Assembly (NCBI GenBank): GCA_963920765.1
Contig: OY987243.1
Location: 29,325,060-29,389,059, forward strand
Direction of reading: 5' to 3'
DNA: 64,000 nucleotides
Source: Ulota crispa
Taxonomy: Eukaryota; Streptophyta; Bryopsida; Orthotrichales; Orthotrichaceae
Below the pieces are notes generated by a model. The model saw nothing but the letters and a program-made list of their open reading frames with translations. It did no database searches and had not been told where the DNA came from. Positions 34,127-45,599 of this stretch are shown here, one piece after another; position 1 is the first letter of the stretch, and each line of letters opens with the position of its first letter. Both the position numbers and the translations under genes were made by a program.

Positions 34127-34383
34127 AACACCATATTTGTTAAATTGGGAAAAATGGAGGTACCATTTTGTACTCCACCTTAAACCCAAAAACTTACCTT
34201 AAGCCAAATTTGAAGGTATTAGATTCAATCTGAGCCACTAAGATTTTTTTCCTCGCAAATTCCTCCTTTGAAGTGAAAGCACGTGTACCAAAAAAATGCT
34301 GCGAGCTTAGTTTTAGGCGATCACCTAAAACCTTTAGAAGTCCCAAAATGTATTGTTTTCCCCAATTTAACAAATATGGTGTT
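34127..34383. mobile_element. AACACC-family MITE (257 bp)
   Basis: AACACCATATTTGTTAAATT at left and AATTTAACAAATATGGTGTT at right are perfect inverted repeats that extend through TTGGG. CACT precedes and follows the element, suggesting a 4-bp target duplication. It shares TACCATTTTGTACTCC with the copy at 26,220. Confidence 0.85.
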
Positions 34384-35902
34384 CACTAGTTTTTTTCTAG
34401 TAGGATCTTTATAAAATCTTGAGATTTAAGGTAATTTAGAAACAATTTGATTTAATGTGGTATGAGAGGTAAAATGTTCAACATTGCGTGTTTCCAATGT
34501 TGGAATAGGAATTACATTAGGCAAGGGCAAAAATGATGGGTATATTGAAACCATATCTTTTCTAAAACCAAACAAGTCCTAAACCTATAAAAAATCAATG
34601 CAATTTTTGTCCCACAAGACATGCCTTCATTGCACCAAGAGATAGAGTTAGAGAATGAGACCACTTTAAGGTTTTTTTTGCAACATCCCACTTTCCTTAT
34701 GCTTGCTATTCACAAATAGAGACCTAATTATTTAATAAATAGTGAATTTCCACCATTTAAAAGAACAAATTTGAAAATTCAATCAGTAGCATGAAGGTGA
34801 TTGTTTTTTATGAAGATATGAAGATTCATTTCCAATGTTGGAGATTGTTATCTACTTCAAAGAGTTAGATGACTGTTGTTTATGTTAGAAGAAGTGCTAA
34901 AAACTATGACTATTCTATATGGCAAGCTCTATCCAATGATGAAAACTTCCAACAATGAAAGTGGCTACTTTGAATCTCACCAAAGTAGATAACAAGAAAT
35001 TTTTGATGGTCTCTAATTGTCTCTTAGGACAAACAACTTGGTTGGCCAATTAGCAAATAGGATATAAGCATAAATTGGCAAAATGTTCATGATCATGAAT
35101 CTTCAATAAAAAAATGGGGTAGTCTACTATCTTTGTAGTACTAGACTATAACTTGCACAATGTAATTGTGTAATAAAACATCCTATATTGAGCTAGTAAA
35201 CAATTTACACCCAAATCTCATACGCAATTCCATCTTGTTTACTATTGACCAAAATAAGACAAGTTTAGATCATGTTTATAATACCTTAAGGACCAAAAAT
35301 TACGTTAGATTCTCAAAAATGTGAAAGTAAGTTATGAGGTGCAATCAAGAATATGAACCAAATGATGATTTTCAGACAAGAGTTACATACTATAACCTCT
35401 AGTTCATAACCATATGGTTGGAACCAATGTACAAGGAGAACCAAAAAACAGTAAAAAGTTAGTCAATGAAAATGTGCCAAAAACTAATTAAAATTTACAA
35501 CAATCGGCTAAAAATCGACTAAATTTTTGAAAAAAATCAAAATATAGTGTAAGTACATGGGGAATAACTGGAGCATTCACTAAAAATTCCGGCTGAAAAT
35601 ATGAAATGTAGGTTTTTAATCGAAGAAGCTCAAAATCTCCCCGTACATTGATTAGAACCTAGCATTGCACCCACTAATATCTATCACTAATATTTGAGAC
35701 AAACAATTCAGTTTCCTTTTAAAACTTATTATAAAATGAAAAAGTTAATAATTTTCACAAGGTCTTTATCTATTTTACAACCACAATACTATATCCTAAT
35801 TGAAGTAATTTTAAAGACATGCTATCCAAATTTGTTTTTAGAAACAACTATGAATTGCCAATTTTTAAACACATAATAAACAATTTCTTTGAATTAAGCA
35901 AA
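34384..35902. other. AT-rich intergenic DNA with one partial transposon copy
   Basis: About 35,455-35,650 is an inverted, diverged copy of the first 230 bp of the element at 16,010, sharing AAAAACCTACATTTC and GAGATTTTGAGCT in reverse complement. Otherwise nothing is recognised. Confidence 0.5.
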
Positions 35903-36482
35903 CTCCCTCTGTTTTTGAAAGAAACCCGTATTTGAGAATTTGTGAGGAATTAAGGAATATTAACAACAAATTATAATTGGGAGTTATTGGATATTAGGCT
36001 AAAACCATTCCAAACCTAATTTTAGTTTTTTTCTAGAATTAAGGTTTTTTAAAAAGGAGAGAAAATTAGTACTAAAGTTTTGAAATTTCAAGTTTTTTGT
36101 TATTGTCACAAATGGTTAGAACAATGATTGATATGAAGTGTGTCAATGCAATTGTAAGTAAAGAACAAGTTAGCCTAGTTGCCCAAGTAGTCCCATTTAT
36201 AAAAAACCAAATATTTTTGTTGATATTATTGATGATTCTAACTTAATGATAGGTAAAATTTGCAAACAAAAATCACCAAATCAAGTTTGTAATGCTAACA
36301 CTAGCAATCAATGAGCATGAAAAGCCCAAAAAATATCACCAAACATGCTAAGTAGTTAATTTCATTTTAGAAATAAGCATAGGATTTAAAAAAACAAAAA
36401 TAAACTCAAGAGACAAACACGGGTTTTTTTCTGAAACAGAAAAAAAAGCATGAATCCGGGTTTCTTTCAGAAACAGAGGGAG
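35903..36482. mobile_element. Diverged Stowaway-like element (580 bp)
   Basis: CTCCCTCTGTTTTTGAAAGA at left is mirrored by TCTTTCAGAAACAGAGGGAG at right, and the repeats continue as AACCCGTATT / AATCCGGGTT. A flanking TA duplication is not preserved. The interior is AT-rich and non-coding. Confidence 0.7.
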
Positions 36483-37104
36483 TGATTTTTTTGAGATCTA
36501 TACCCCCAAACAAACTCTGATAAACCAACACAAGAAAAGGTTCTGGAGATCTAAATCTATACATATAACATATTTCAGTTTTCCCTTTTGGCGATGCTTT
36601 TACCATGATATTCTTATTGCGTGTATAAATAAACCAACATGGGTAAAAAGAATCTTGGGTAAAAAAATCCTTGGGTTAAAAACTTGCTTAAGTGAAATCT
36701 TGGATGAGAAAAAAATTATGCATGCAAAGAGCGTGAGTAAATAATGTAACAAAATTGCATGGGTAAAGAACTAAAATAATTGCGTGAATAATTACTACAT
36801 GGGTAAAAAAATTGCACAGGTAAAAAATAAAAAATATTTTTTTGCGTGAGAAAATAGTGACTTTCCTTTTATGTTTGGTTAAAAAACTCTATGGGTATAG
36901 AACAAAAAATACTTTATTACAAGGGAATGTTTTGTAAACAAAATCAAATGTTTTGAATAAAGTTTGATATTGGAGTGCGCAGATAAAAAGTAAGAATGTT
37001 TTTCTTAAGATGGAAAGATTTTGTATAACTGGGCCTGAAATTATTCTGGGTCTTGTCCGACAGATGGGTGCTTATACTAGTGACTTATTTATTAAAACGT
37101 TCAG
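36483..37104. other. AT-rich DNA with a degenerate GCATGGGTAAAAA pattern
   Basis: Between about 36,635 and 36,870, variants of CATGGGTAAAAA recur irregularly, suggesting a decayed minisatellite. No gene is supported. Confidence 0.4.
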
Positions 37105-37595
37105 CAGGTTACAAATGTTGAAATCTGTGAGGAAGTTTGCAAAGCGATGGCAAATGTTGGAATTTGTGGACAAATGTTGAAGTGTGTGGGGAGGTTTGAA
37201 GGTGAAATGGCACACGTTGAACTTGTGGGGAAGTTTTTGGGGAAATTGGCAAATACCAAAGTTTATGGGGAATATGGCAAATATTGAAGGTTGTGGGGAA
37301 TTTTATGAGTAGAATGGCAAATGTTGAAGTCTGTGAGGAAATTTGCAAAGGAAACGGCACACGTTGAATTGTGGGGAAGCTTTTGGGGATAATGGCAAAT
37401 ATTGAAGTTTGTGGATATATTAGAAAAACGTGAAAGTTTGTGGGGAAAATGGCAAATGTTGAGGTTTTTGGGGAAGTTTGTGGGGAAAATGGCAAATATC
37501 GAAGTTTGTGTGATAGCTCGTGGGGAAGTTTATGGGGAAGTTTTGTGGGGAAGTTTTGTGGGGAAGTTTTGTGGAGGAAAACGTGAGACTCGCAA
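37105..37595. repeat. G-rich degenerate minisatellite
   Basis: Units around GTTTGTGGGGAAAATGGCAA and AATGTTGAAG recur throughout with irregular spacing, with a short tight run of GGGGAAGTTTTGT near 37,535-37,570. The plus strand is strongly purine-biased. A 178-codon minus-strand frame across it (Pro-Gln-Thr-Ser rich) is a by-product of the repeats, not a gene. It lies just past the 3' end of the L18a-like gene. Confidence 0.8.
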
Positions 37596-37754
37596 GGAAA
37601 TGAAATACCGATTCTCCAAACGAAATCCATGACAAGGCCAGGCACTGCTGTTGCATCTCATCGAGGTTTTGGCTCTGGAAGTAACTTAACTTACCGCAAT
37701 GGGGATCTCTCTCTCTCCTCCAGCAAGCTCAAGCTCAATTGAACTGCGAGTTGG

Positions 37755-38222
37755 TCAGAAAGGTGGCGGGGGAGGGGAGGGGGAGGATTGGAAGAAGCCC
37801 TGGTGCTGCACAAACAGCGCCACCAGCGCCATCCCCAGCGCCACCGTATTCACCAGCGCCGCCATCGCACACGCCGCCAGCCCCGCCCTCTCGCGGGGGT
37901 CGTTCTGGCACTGCACCAGAAACAGAAAGCAGGCGTAGTACCAGAACAAGGGCAGCACGAACCCCATCCCAAAACAGCACCACCCAACTCCACACCCACA
38001 ACACGGCAACGCCCCCTCATTCCTCATCATCGTCATCCCCACCCCCACCCCCACACATGCCTGCCCATGCTGCCCTTGCTGTTGCCCCTGTTGCTGTTGT
38101 TGTAGCGGCTCCTCTTCCGGGCCCGCTAGCACTCCGTTCTCGCCGGCGTCCAGCAGCATTTGGTAGGGGCCCATGGCCATGGAGCGACTCCATGTGCTCC
38201 GCCTCTCCCTCACTTCCCCCAT
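37755..38222 (-). CDS. 60S ribosomal protein L18a-like small membrane protein, intronless
   Basis: The 155-aa product starts at the ATG at 38,222 and ends at a TGA at 37,757. Residues 1-72 are a variable tail with a Gln-rich run (41-53). Residues 71-137 match the plant L18a-like family: LPCCGCGVGWCCFGMGFVLP, then WYYACFLFLV (first membrane segment, about 82-103), the polar link QNDPRERAG, and a second hydrophobic segment about 114-137. The C-terminus is Pro-rich. Despite the family name it lacks the ribosomal L18a fold. Members are small two-pass membrane proteins of poorly defined role, some reported to interact with receptors or transport proteins. TTAGGG-type repeats lie about 95 bp upstream and a minisatellite lies downstream. 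The intact frame, GC content and motif order make the call firm; the start could be one of two nearby Met codons. Confidence 0.85.
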   Translation of the reverse strand: MGEVRERRSTWSRSMAMGPYQMLLDAGENGVLAGPEEEPLQQQQQGQQQGQHGQACVGVGVGMTMMRNEGALPCCGCGVGWCCFGMGFVLPLFWYYACFLFLVQCQNDPRERAGLAACAMAALVNTVALGMALVALFVQHQGFFQSSPSPPPPPF

Positions 38223-38316
38223 GCTGCTGCTGCGCTTGCTTGCATCTCCGCACCACACCTCTGCCGCTCACGATCAAACCCTGCGAGTAGCAGCATGAGA
38301 GCTCGTTGCACTACCA

Positions 38317-38342
38317 AACCCTAACCCTAACCCTAACCCTAA
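38317..38342. repeat. Four CCCTAA repeats upstream of the L18a-like gene
   Basis: AACCCTAACCCTAACCCTAA continues for about 26 bases. Read on the gene's strand it is TTAGGG repeated. Single telo-box motifs (AAACCCTAA) are common just upstream of plant genes linked to translation, so a regulatory role is possible. The hexamer register differs from the usual plant heptamer TTTAGGG. Confidence 0.8.
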
Positions 38343-40317
38343 CTTTGATGTTGATGTAGCCCTTGTTGCAGGCCCTGTAAATTTGCAAGGAAATGAGAGT
38401 GCGGTCTCTCGTGTCACCACTGCGCTTGCATCTTCCAGTAAGTTACGAGCTTTTTTGTTGCGAGAACTTCATCACTTGGAGACGAAGGCTGCCTCTCATT
38501 GTACCTGCAAGGAGCATGAAAGTTGTTTGCATTGGAATGTGTGAACGATTTCAGTGACTGTGTTTGGAGAAATACCATGATTCTTTCAGAAATCAATGCC
38601 ACGGAGGTGAAAGAGATGAAGAGTTCTGAAAGACCATAACTTTCTAGAAAACCCTAGTTTAGCACCCTGAAAATTGGCATGAGAAAGGACCCTTGGTACA
38701 TGTAAAAGGAATGTTTGATATGTCTCTGACACCTTACTTTACAAAGGTTGACTAGAAATGTGAGGTCCTCAAAACCAATGAGCCATTGTCTTTACGTATG
38801 AGAATATGTTCAAGCTTGAAAATTTGCTCCATTTTGGCATCAATTAACCTCAAATAACTCATAGTTGCCACTGATCTCATAAGGTGTCATGGCCTCTCCT
38901 ATTCAAAGAATGCTATAATGTAACGTAATGAAAGAGATGCATGTTAACAAAAAAACAAGCCAATTTATCCTATCCTGACCAGTTTTCACAATTGAGGCTA
39001 AATTAAGCAAAACTTCTACAAAAGCGAAGATATTTCACAACTACAATAAACGTGCAAGTAACAATGATAAATTTCATATCTAAGCACATTTAGCAGTGTG
39101 TGTGAGCAAATTATGGAAAACACAATTGGGCTCACTGATCCTGACTTCCAAATGGACTAATGTATGCAAAAAAATTTGTTATACACCTTAATAGCTGATA
39201 ATGACACCTAAGCACATGGGAATAAAGTTTAAAGTATGGAGTAATTAGGGTTTTGTGGGCATTTACCTCAGCAGCACGTTATTTGCTCCAATTCTCAACC
39301 GCTACATCGACGTGAAATTAGCTTTCTTTATAATGGGATACCAAACACACAAAAAAGTTAAGTCATCTACATTACTAAGTGTTGTAAGAAACTGAAAGAA
39401 AGGAATGTGGCATGTTGTAGAGGTTCCTTAAACCACATGCACAAAAACGCCACTTCTTTTTTCCAGTTTTCAGAGCCATAAACACCAGAGGAACATGAAA
39501 ACATAAGCATCAAACATGATGCGGACATCTTGGTTCACCCAGTTGCAGTTCACGAATGGGCAAAGACTCAGGAAGAAAAAAAAAAATCCATTTCTTCCGG
39601 TTCAGAGCTCCTCGCATTGTGGTGTTCCTCCTCCGTCTTTTCAAGGTATTAGCTAACAACATGGTGCAAAGTTTCGGAGAAAATTAAAAACTGCCCGGAG
39701 ACGAGGGGAAAGCAAGCAACTTTGCTTTGTAAATATTCTGAAGAAAAGGATACAAAACAAAAGATATGAATTCTCTGATGACGAGAAAGTGAGAATGCGA
39801 AACTCTAGAACAAGGCACCTCAGGAAACGGCACCAGACATGAAAAGCCAATGAAAAAACAACCATACAAAATTAAACAATTGTTTAACTACCAAATAAAT
39901 ACCATCATGCGTATGAAGCAACTAACCACGTGACTAACTAACTAAGTAGTGCTAATTAACTGAAAGTTAACCACCTTCCCATGTCCCTCACGAGGTAACT
40001 AAACAGGAAATTAGGGTTTTTTAATTAGCTAGTTGCTGCTATTCGGTTTGGTGTGAGCATGGGTAACACTTCAAACAAAACGGTTTAGGTAAAACTTACT
40101 AGTTAGATTCGGGGAGTTACTTTAGCAAAACAGAACTCTGTTACCAAAACCATGGTGGTTGACGTATATGACTATAAAAAGCGTTTCATAAATTATGTAC
40201 TAGTAGAAAACCCATGCCGTTTAGCATGGAAATGCTGCAAAATGTGTTGAAATTTTTCAGATAACGTTTACATAGTTTACCAACTTCCTAATTATATAGA
40301 TGACGACATGGTTTATG
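38343..40317. other. Intergenic DNA between two minus-strand genes
   Basis: The left end likely contains the L18a-like 5' leader and the right end the 3' UTR of the methyltransferase gene. No other gene or repeat is supported. Confidence 0.5.
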
Positions 40318-43300
40318 TCAATTACTCTTCAATGATTGGGCACCACCCGCCTGGAGAGAGTGCGTTTTTTCACTAGACAGGGAGGTTTGAGCTTTGGAGG
40401 CGACGGTTTCTACCATGGTCACAAACCCATGCAAAAACCCTACTTCTCTCAACGAAGGCCCTGCTCGCAGCAACAGACGGCGCACATGAACCAGCATCCT
40501 TTCCTGCATTCTGTAGTTGGGAATGCCTAGTGCCACTGTGACTTGGTTACATGCTTGCAAGACAAGCTCCCATCGCCTCATCAAATTCTCCACTGCTTCC
40601 ACTGATGCTGTTCCTGAAGTTGCAAAACAAACTATTAGGCATTACAAAATTAGGGAAAAATCTAACAGATACTCTAGATTTTTTGATTTTTGGAAAATTT
40701 TGGGAGGAAATCCTTGAAAGCGTTCTCAAGAGAGGACAATTACCAATACTCCTATTTGCCACAAAACAAGTTGCATGAATGTGCACATCACAACATGATG
40801 TGTGGTTGCAAGAACAGCTTGGGTTTTATAATTTGTCACATCACAAGCAACGCTTAATGTCTACATGCACAAAGAACAAAAATTTGACACAACGATGTGC
40901 ACGCACATGCAATGCCATTTGACGTCAAATGGAAAGCATTTAACAACACTATGTCCAAGAATGTGGTTGACAAGATTGCAAGCATGTCATTCCCTCACCT
41001 CTCCGCAACACCTACTTTCTCAAAAAGGTATTCCCGCAATTTCTAACAAATCAAGAATATTCATCAGAATATTGCAGAATTAACTACATAGTGTACTAAG
41101 TATATACAATCAATAAAGAGATCAGCGCAGAAGCACCAAGCAGAAGTAACAAAATGTACCAATAGAAAGAAGAAACCATATGCTACATCCATCTTTGAAT
41201 GACATAAATATGTTTATAAAGTTACTGTGTGATTTCCAAAGTCGATTTTTCTGTTTGTTGCTTGGCACGTGGCACTTAGAGGTTAACCAAAGGGTGCCAA
41301 AAAATTTGTACTTCACAGTTGTGAGATACTTTAAAAAAATGAGTCCAAACCTGGTAAGCTCTTGAAAGATGTGGAGTGGAGGGGAAGATACACCCTCGGA
41401 TCTTGAGCTTGTTCTTTCGGTACTTTTTCGTAAAGCCGTGATAGAACCACCGCTACTGCATGGCTAAGATCTGATACAAACAGTTGGAAACTGTAGGTCA
41501 GCGTTATAAGATAAGCTTCACAAAACACGCTTGGACTTTAATAGTAAGCGGTGAAAAGCACGGCTTCGCTAAATGTCTATAGTCATCTAACTTGAAATAG
41601 AAATGGGGTTGAGTACTATTTTTTTAATGTTAAAACTCCCACTTTTGACATGGCATAAGAAAATAACACTTCTACATCTTGGTACGGGCCACTTTATGTT
41701 GGTGTTTGAGTGTTGATCCAACTTAAGAAACATCAAAATGAACCAACGATTGATTGCTCAAATCCTCACATTGGGCCAACAATTGGGCCTTGAGGCAGGC
41801 CCTAAGGGTTTATATTGAGGGTTGACCCAATTGATCTTGTTAATGACATGGTCGCCTATTTTAGAGATTTTTGGAGTCAAAGACTGGACCTAAGCCAAAT
41901 TAATATTAAGTCACCACATTCTATCAACCCAATTCACAAACATGGGCCTGACTTAGTACCTTGAAATCAACTCAAAAACTTTAAATTTCGGGCCCAATCA
42001 AAACTTTGGTTCAAATCGTGAATTGAGTCAACTTGGAATTGAGTTTGAACCCTAATATAGAATGACCCTAAGAATGCATAAAGCAACAAAAACAACATCC
42101 TCTATCTTATTCAGTAGTGAGCTTCAAGAAAGAGGAGGCAAAACCCACGTATCTATTTCTCTTTTGCAAGCATTCAACCCTATTGCATCATAATTCCCAA
42201 ATATACACAACTAACAGAAGAACCTGCTTAAATCTGAGATATCTTCTTACTTAGAGAACCTGCACCATAAGTCGAAGGAATGCTGCAAACATGCGTGCAA
42301 TGCATCAACTCTGAGTTGGTAAGGCCTCGATCCTCTCGACCAAAGACCAGCTGCAGTCAAGCCAAAACACCCCTATTAGATTCCCAAAGTTTGTTAATTG
42401 TAGGGTAATGTCATTCAAATAGAATATTAGACCAATATTAGGAGAATCCACGTTGGTACATTGTGAATGCAATGGTTCAGACCTAGCCAAAAACATTTAC
42501 TCATTACTCACTCAAAAACACAGTCAACTCCTCACCGAACTCAAAACTAACTTACGTATTTTAAAAGCTGAGAAAAGGTGGGGACAAAAAGGTCTTAAAA
42601 GTTGAAACAAAGTAATTAATTTTGAAGAGCATTTTCAGATCACGGTAAGAAGGTGGTCAAAATGCTCCTAAGGTCACTACAAGTTCATCTACCAACAATC
42701 TATTTCTAATCTACAATCTTGATGCACTTTCAAATTCCACCCAAAAACACTGATGAGCATGGCGTACTCATTCATAGTTGTATGTGCAAAGTTACACTTG
42801 GCAGGGGCTTGGGTTGCAGGTATGGTGGAGCAGTAGTCTCCGTCTTAACATTTTAATAGCTCTTGTCCTCCATTTTCTTAGCTTTCAAAATATGCAGTTC
42901 GTTTTAAGTTTGTTAAGGAATCAACTATATAAAAAAGGGTTTGAGTCAAAATTGGATCATTTCAGCGAGGTCTCTATAAAGTGAGAACCAATAATATTGA
43001 CATCACATTGATATGATTTTCACACCAGTTTGCATTACACTATCATTAACTAAACATTACCAAAATGTGAGGACTATATGAATCTAATGAATGCTAACTT
43101 ACCATTAAGAACTTTATGAATCTCATGGGAAGAGTATTTTGCTTAGCAAGGCAGAGTGAAAGTAAAAGAGTGCAAGAGTACAAGAGTACAAGAGCTGGTT
43201 TCATACCGCAAGGTTTAGGGATTCTGGAGGTGGAATGCACAAATTGGCAAGTTGAGTGTCAGGAATACGCAACACGCCGCTACGGCGCGTGAATCCAACG

Positions 43301-45350
43301 GCCTGTCAGCCACCTGCTTGTCATTTCTCAGTCAATTCTCAAAAAGCTCCGAGGCAACTGCAGAGATTACTACTCCCTCTGTCCCTCTAAAAACATCCAA
43401 AAAGCTTCCTTGCAAAGGATTCACTGTGTTTTCAGTCCTTGTGCTAATGACACATGCATTCTAGAATCCATATATCATCTACCGAATGTATGCAAAATCT
43501 CCAGCTTTGATGTTGCCGTTTTAACACCCAAATTCCATGCAAAAAGTACCATATTTGTGCATGCTGCCAGCTCCTCATTATTGATTAGTAGCAACAATGG
43601 TACCTCATATGGGCAAGGCCAAGCTTGCTACAAGAAGAATGCTTTCTAATTGCTTAACTTGCCCCATGAGACCATTGAACATGGCAAACGCTTTCTCAGC
43701 GTTTGAAATCAGCAAAAGGGAGCTTTTTAGTGGTACACGAAATGTGTCTGATTTGGAGCTTTTTTTAGAGGGACAGAGGGAGTACCAGAGAGCAAGGACT
43801 TGGGAAAAAATAATACCATGGAACAGTCTTGGAGTGCCTCTGCAAGGGAATCTGCAACACGAACATGCTCAAGTTTTGACCGGGAGGTTGAGTTTGCTGC
43901 CATCGTTTGCGCCTCCACTCCCTTGAAATCACACTGCGGGTTCACCTACAACACTAAGAAAAAAAGTTAAGCTTAATGGCGAGCTCATCAAAAGATTTTT
44001 AAGCCATTGCAGAGACGATGTACTAGGTCAACATATCCTTCTCGTCATTGAGCCTGAGTTCTCATACAAAATCCTAGGGCTTGTTATCCTTTACTCCCTC
44101 TTGTACCTCTAAAAACGTCCAAAAAGCTTCCTTGCAAAGGATTGACTATGTTTATAGTCCTTGTGCTACTGACACATGCATTCCAAAATCAATACACCAT
44201 CTACCCAATGTATGCAAAATCTTCAGCTTTAATGTAGCTGTTTGGGCACCCACATTTCATGCAAAAAGTACCACATTTGTGCATAGTTGGTGAATGCTGC
44301 TAGCTCCTCATTATTTTCGTCTTTGTGCTAGTGACACATGCATTCTCGAATCCATACACCATCTACCCAACGTATGCAAATTTTCCAGCTTCGATGCTGT
44401 TGTTTGGGCACCCAAACTCCATGCAAAAAATACCACATTCGTGCATGTTGCCGGCTCCTCATTATTGATGATTTAAAAAAATTAGTTGCAACAATGGTAC
44501 CTCATACAGGCAAGGCCAAGCTTGCTAAGAGAAGAATGCTCTCTAATCACTTAACTTACCCCCATGAGATCATTGAACATGGAAAACGCTTCCTAAACGA
44601 CTTAAATCAGCGGAAGGGAGCTTTCTAGTGGTACAAGAAATGTGTGTAATTTGGACGTTTTTAGAGGTACAGAGGGAGTACACCAAAACCCTAGGGTTTG
44701 GTTACACTTTGCATCAAAACCCACGGGTTTGTTGTCCTTTGCATCAAAACCCTAGGGTTTATTATCCTTTGTGTAGGACTTCATCGCTTTCTACGTTTAT
44801 AAAATACCAGGTCGGTAGAGCAAGTTCCCTATGCCACTCCTCCAGCTCCATATTTTTAATAAGAAAATCAGAGAAAGGGCATCATGAATACACAAGATTG
44901 AACATATCATTGCCAATTTCGAGGAGTCACAGGAGTTTATCTGAAGAATATTCTGAAAGCAACCTCGAGATCTCCAGAGGATTGAAAAAATTGGTCAGGC
45001 ACTGGTTATAGCAATTGAAGCTTAGTGAGAAATAGATCATACCAGCCAGAGCTCATTGCAATCTTCCACACCGCCATACACATCAACAAAAAACACAAAC
45101 ACACATCAGTGATCACTGCTTGATATGCTTGAGATTTTGGAGAAATTCTGGAATCGAAAGGTATTGCAACCCTAAAAGCTAAGGAATCGCAAATTCTATC
45201 AAGCTCACCAAAATTGGTCGCAACTCGGCAAACAGAGCCCACGTTGCCAGATTGCTGTGGACTCACAAGCACCACTCGTACGCGCTCCAGAGCACATACG
45301 CCGTGCAGCGCGCGTTTCCACAAGCGCCGGGCATTCATGGGAGACGCCAT
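40318..45350 (-). CDS. SpoU/TrmH-family tRNA/rRNA 2'-O-methyltransferase, 7 exons
   Basis: Exons on the minus strand, 5' to 3': 45350-45209, 45062-45043, 43945-43817, 43302-43207, 42350-42260, 41470-41351, 40613-40318. They join in frame with GT/AG sites to give 297 aa. The enzyme would methylate ribose 2'-O of tRNA or rRNA using S-adenosylmethionine, with the deep trefoil-knot fold of SPOUT enzymes. Motif 1 is VVLVSPQQSGNVGSVCRVA (about residues 26-44). VNPQCDFKG follows, then DCSMAVGFTRRSG. Motif 2 is LVFGREDRGLTNSELMHCTH (from about 130) and motif 3 is LSHAVAVVLSRLY (about 161-173). The overall order is closest to the bacterial TrmJ / TrmH group 1 type. The second exon is only 20 bases and supplies DCNELWL, the piece expected between motif 1 and VNP. 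Stowaway MITEs sit in introns 2 and 3. No strong transit peptide is seen. Confidence 0.9.
41580..42240. other. Large intron of the methyltransferase gene with TTGGGCC-rich sequence
   Basis: The stretch between exons 5 and 6 carries several variants of TTGGGCC/GACCCAA and reads like an old repeat, but ends could not be defined. No coding potential. Confidence 0.3.
43373..43782. mobile_element. Stowaway MITE (410 bp) in methyltransferase intron 3
   Basis: TA at 43,371-43,372 and 43,783-43,784 flank CTCCCTCTGTCCCTCTAAAA ... TTTTAGAGGGACAGAGGGAG. It occupies 410 of the 514 bp of the intron between exons at 43,302 and 43,817. The right end is only about 33 bp from the donor of the upstream exon. 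Confidence 0.92.
44094..44678. mobile_element. Stowaway MITE (585 bp) with internal duplication, methyltransferase intron 2
   Basis: TA at 44,092-44,093 and 44,679-44,680 flank CTCCCTCTTGTACCTCTAAA ... TTTAGAGGTACAGAGGGAG. The interior is homologous to the MITE at 43,373, but about 160 bp (CTTGTGCTACTGACACATGC ... GCTCCTCATTATT) is present twice, which explains the greater length. Confidence 0.9.
44681..44775. repeat. AAACCCTAGGGTTT minisatellite, about three copies
   Basis: A unit of about 33 bp (ATCAAAACCCTAGGGTTT plus a CTTTG-containing tail) is repeated three times. A further copy (AAAATCCTAGGGCTTGTTATCC) lies at about 44,067-44,091 on the other side of the Stowaway element, so the MITE landed inside the array. 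Confidence 0.7.
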
Positions 45351-45599
45351 GGCTGTGGCTTATGCCATTGTGTTTTAATTTTAAGCCTCTCCTTTCTTCA
45401 TCTCCAGAGGTCTTACACCAGAAGCTATGGATTTTGTGTGCAACTCTCAGAGCCGGTGAATCCAGGCAGCACCCTGCGTTTTGAACGTGAACTTTTGGTG
45501 AAATGGAAGGCTTTGGCAAATTTTGGATTCTGCTTCGGAAGTAGACGAGATTGTTCATGGGATGACAGCGGTGCACTAGGGTTTAAGGTTTGCCAGGGT
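45351..45599 (-). promoter_or_regulatory. Probable promoter/5' leader of the methyltransferase gene
   Basis: The sequence is GC-richer than the elements to its right and lies directly upstream of the minus-strand ATG at 45,350. It is bounded by a TTAA-flanked element that starts 254 bp from the ATG. No TATA box was assigned. Confidence 0.4.

Noticed and set aside
34500..35400. Possible Copia-type gag remnant
   Set aside because: Short phrases such as NYDYSIWQALSNDENFQQ suggested it, but no RNase H, reverse transcriptase, integrase or LTR could be found nearby.
37109..37645. 178-codon minus-strand frame rich in Pro, Gln, Thr, Ser
   Set aside because: It is produced by the minisatellite units being stop-free in one frame; unit spacing is irregular and the frame has no start context.
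37739..38290. 183-codon plus-strand Pro/Thr/Ser-rich frame
   Set aside because: It is antisense to the L18a-like gene, whose membrane segments and family motifs are clear on the minus strand.
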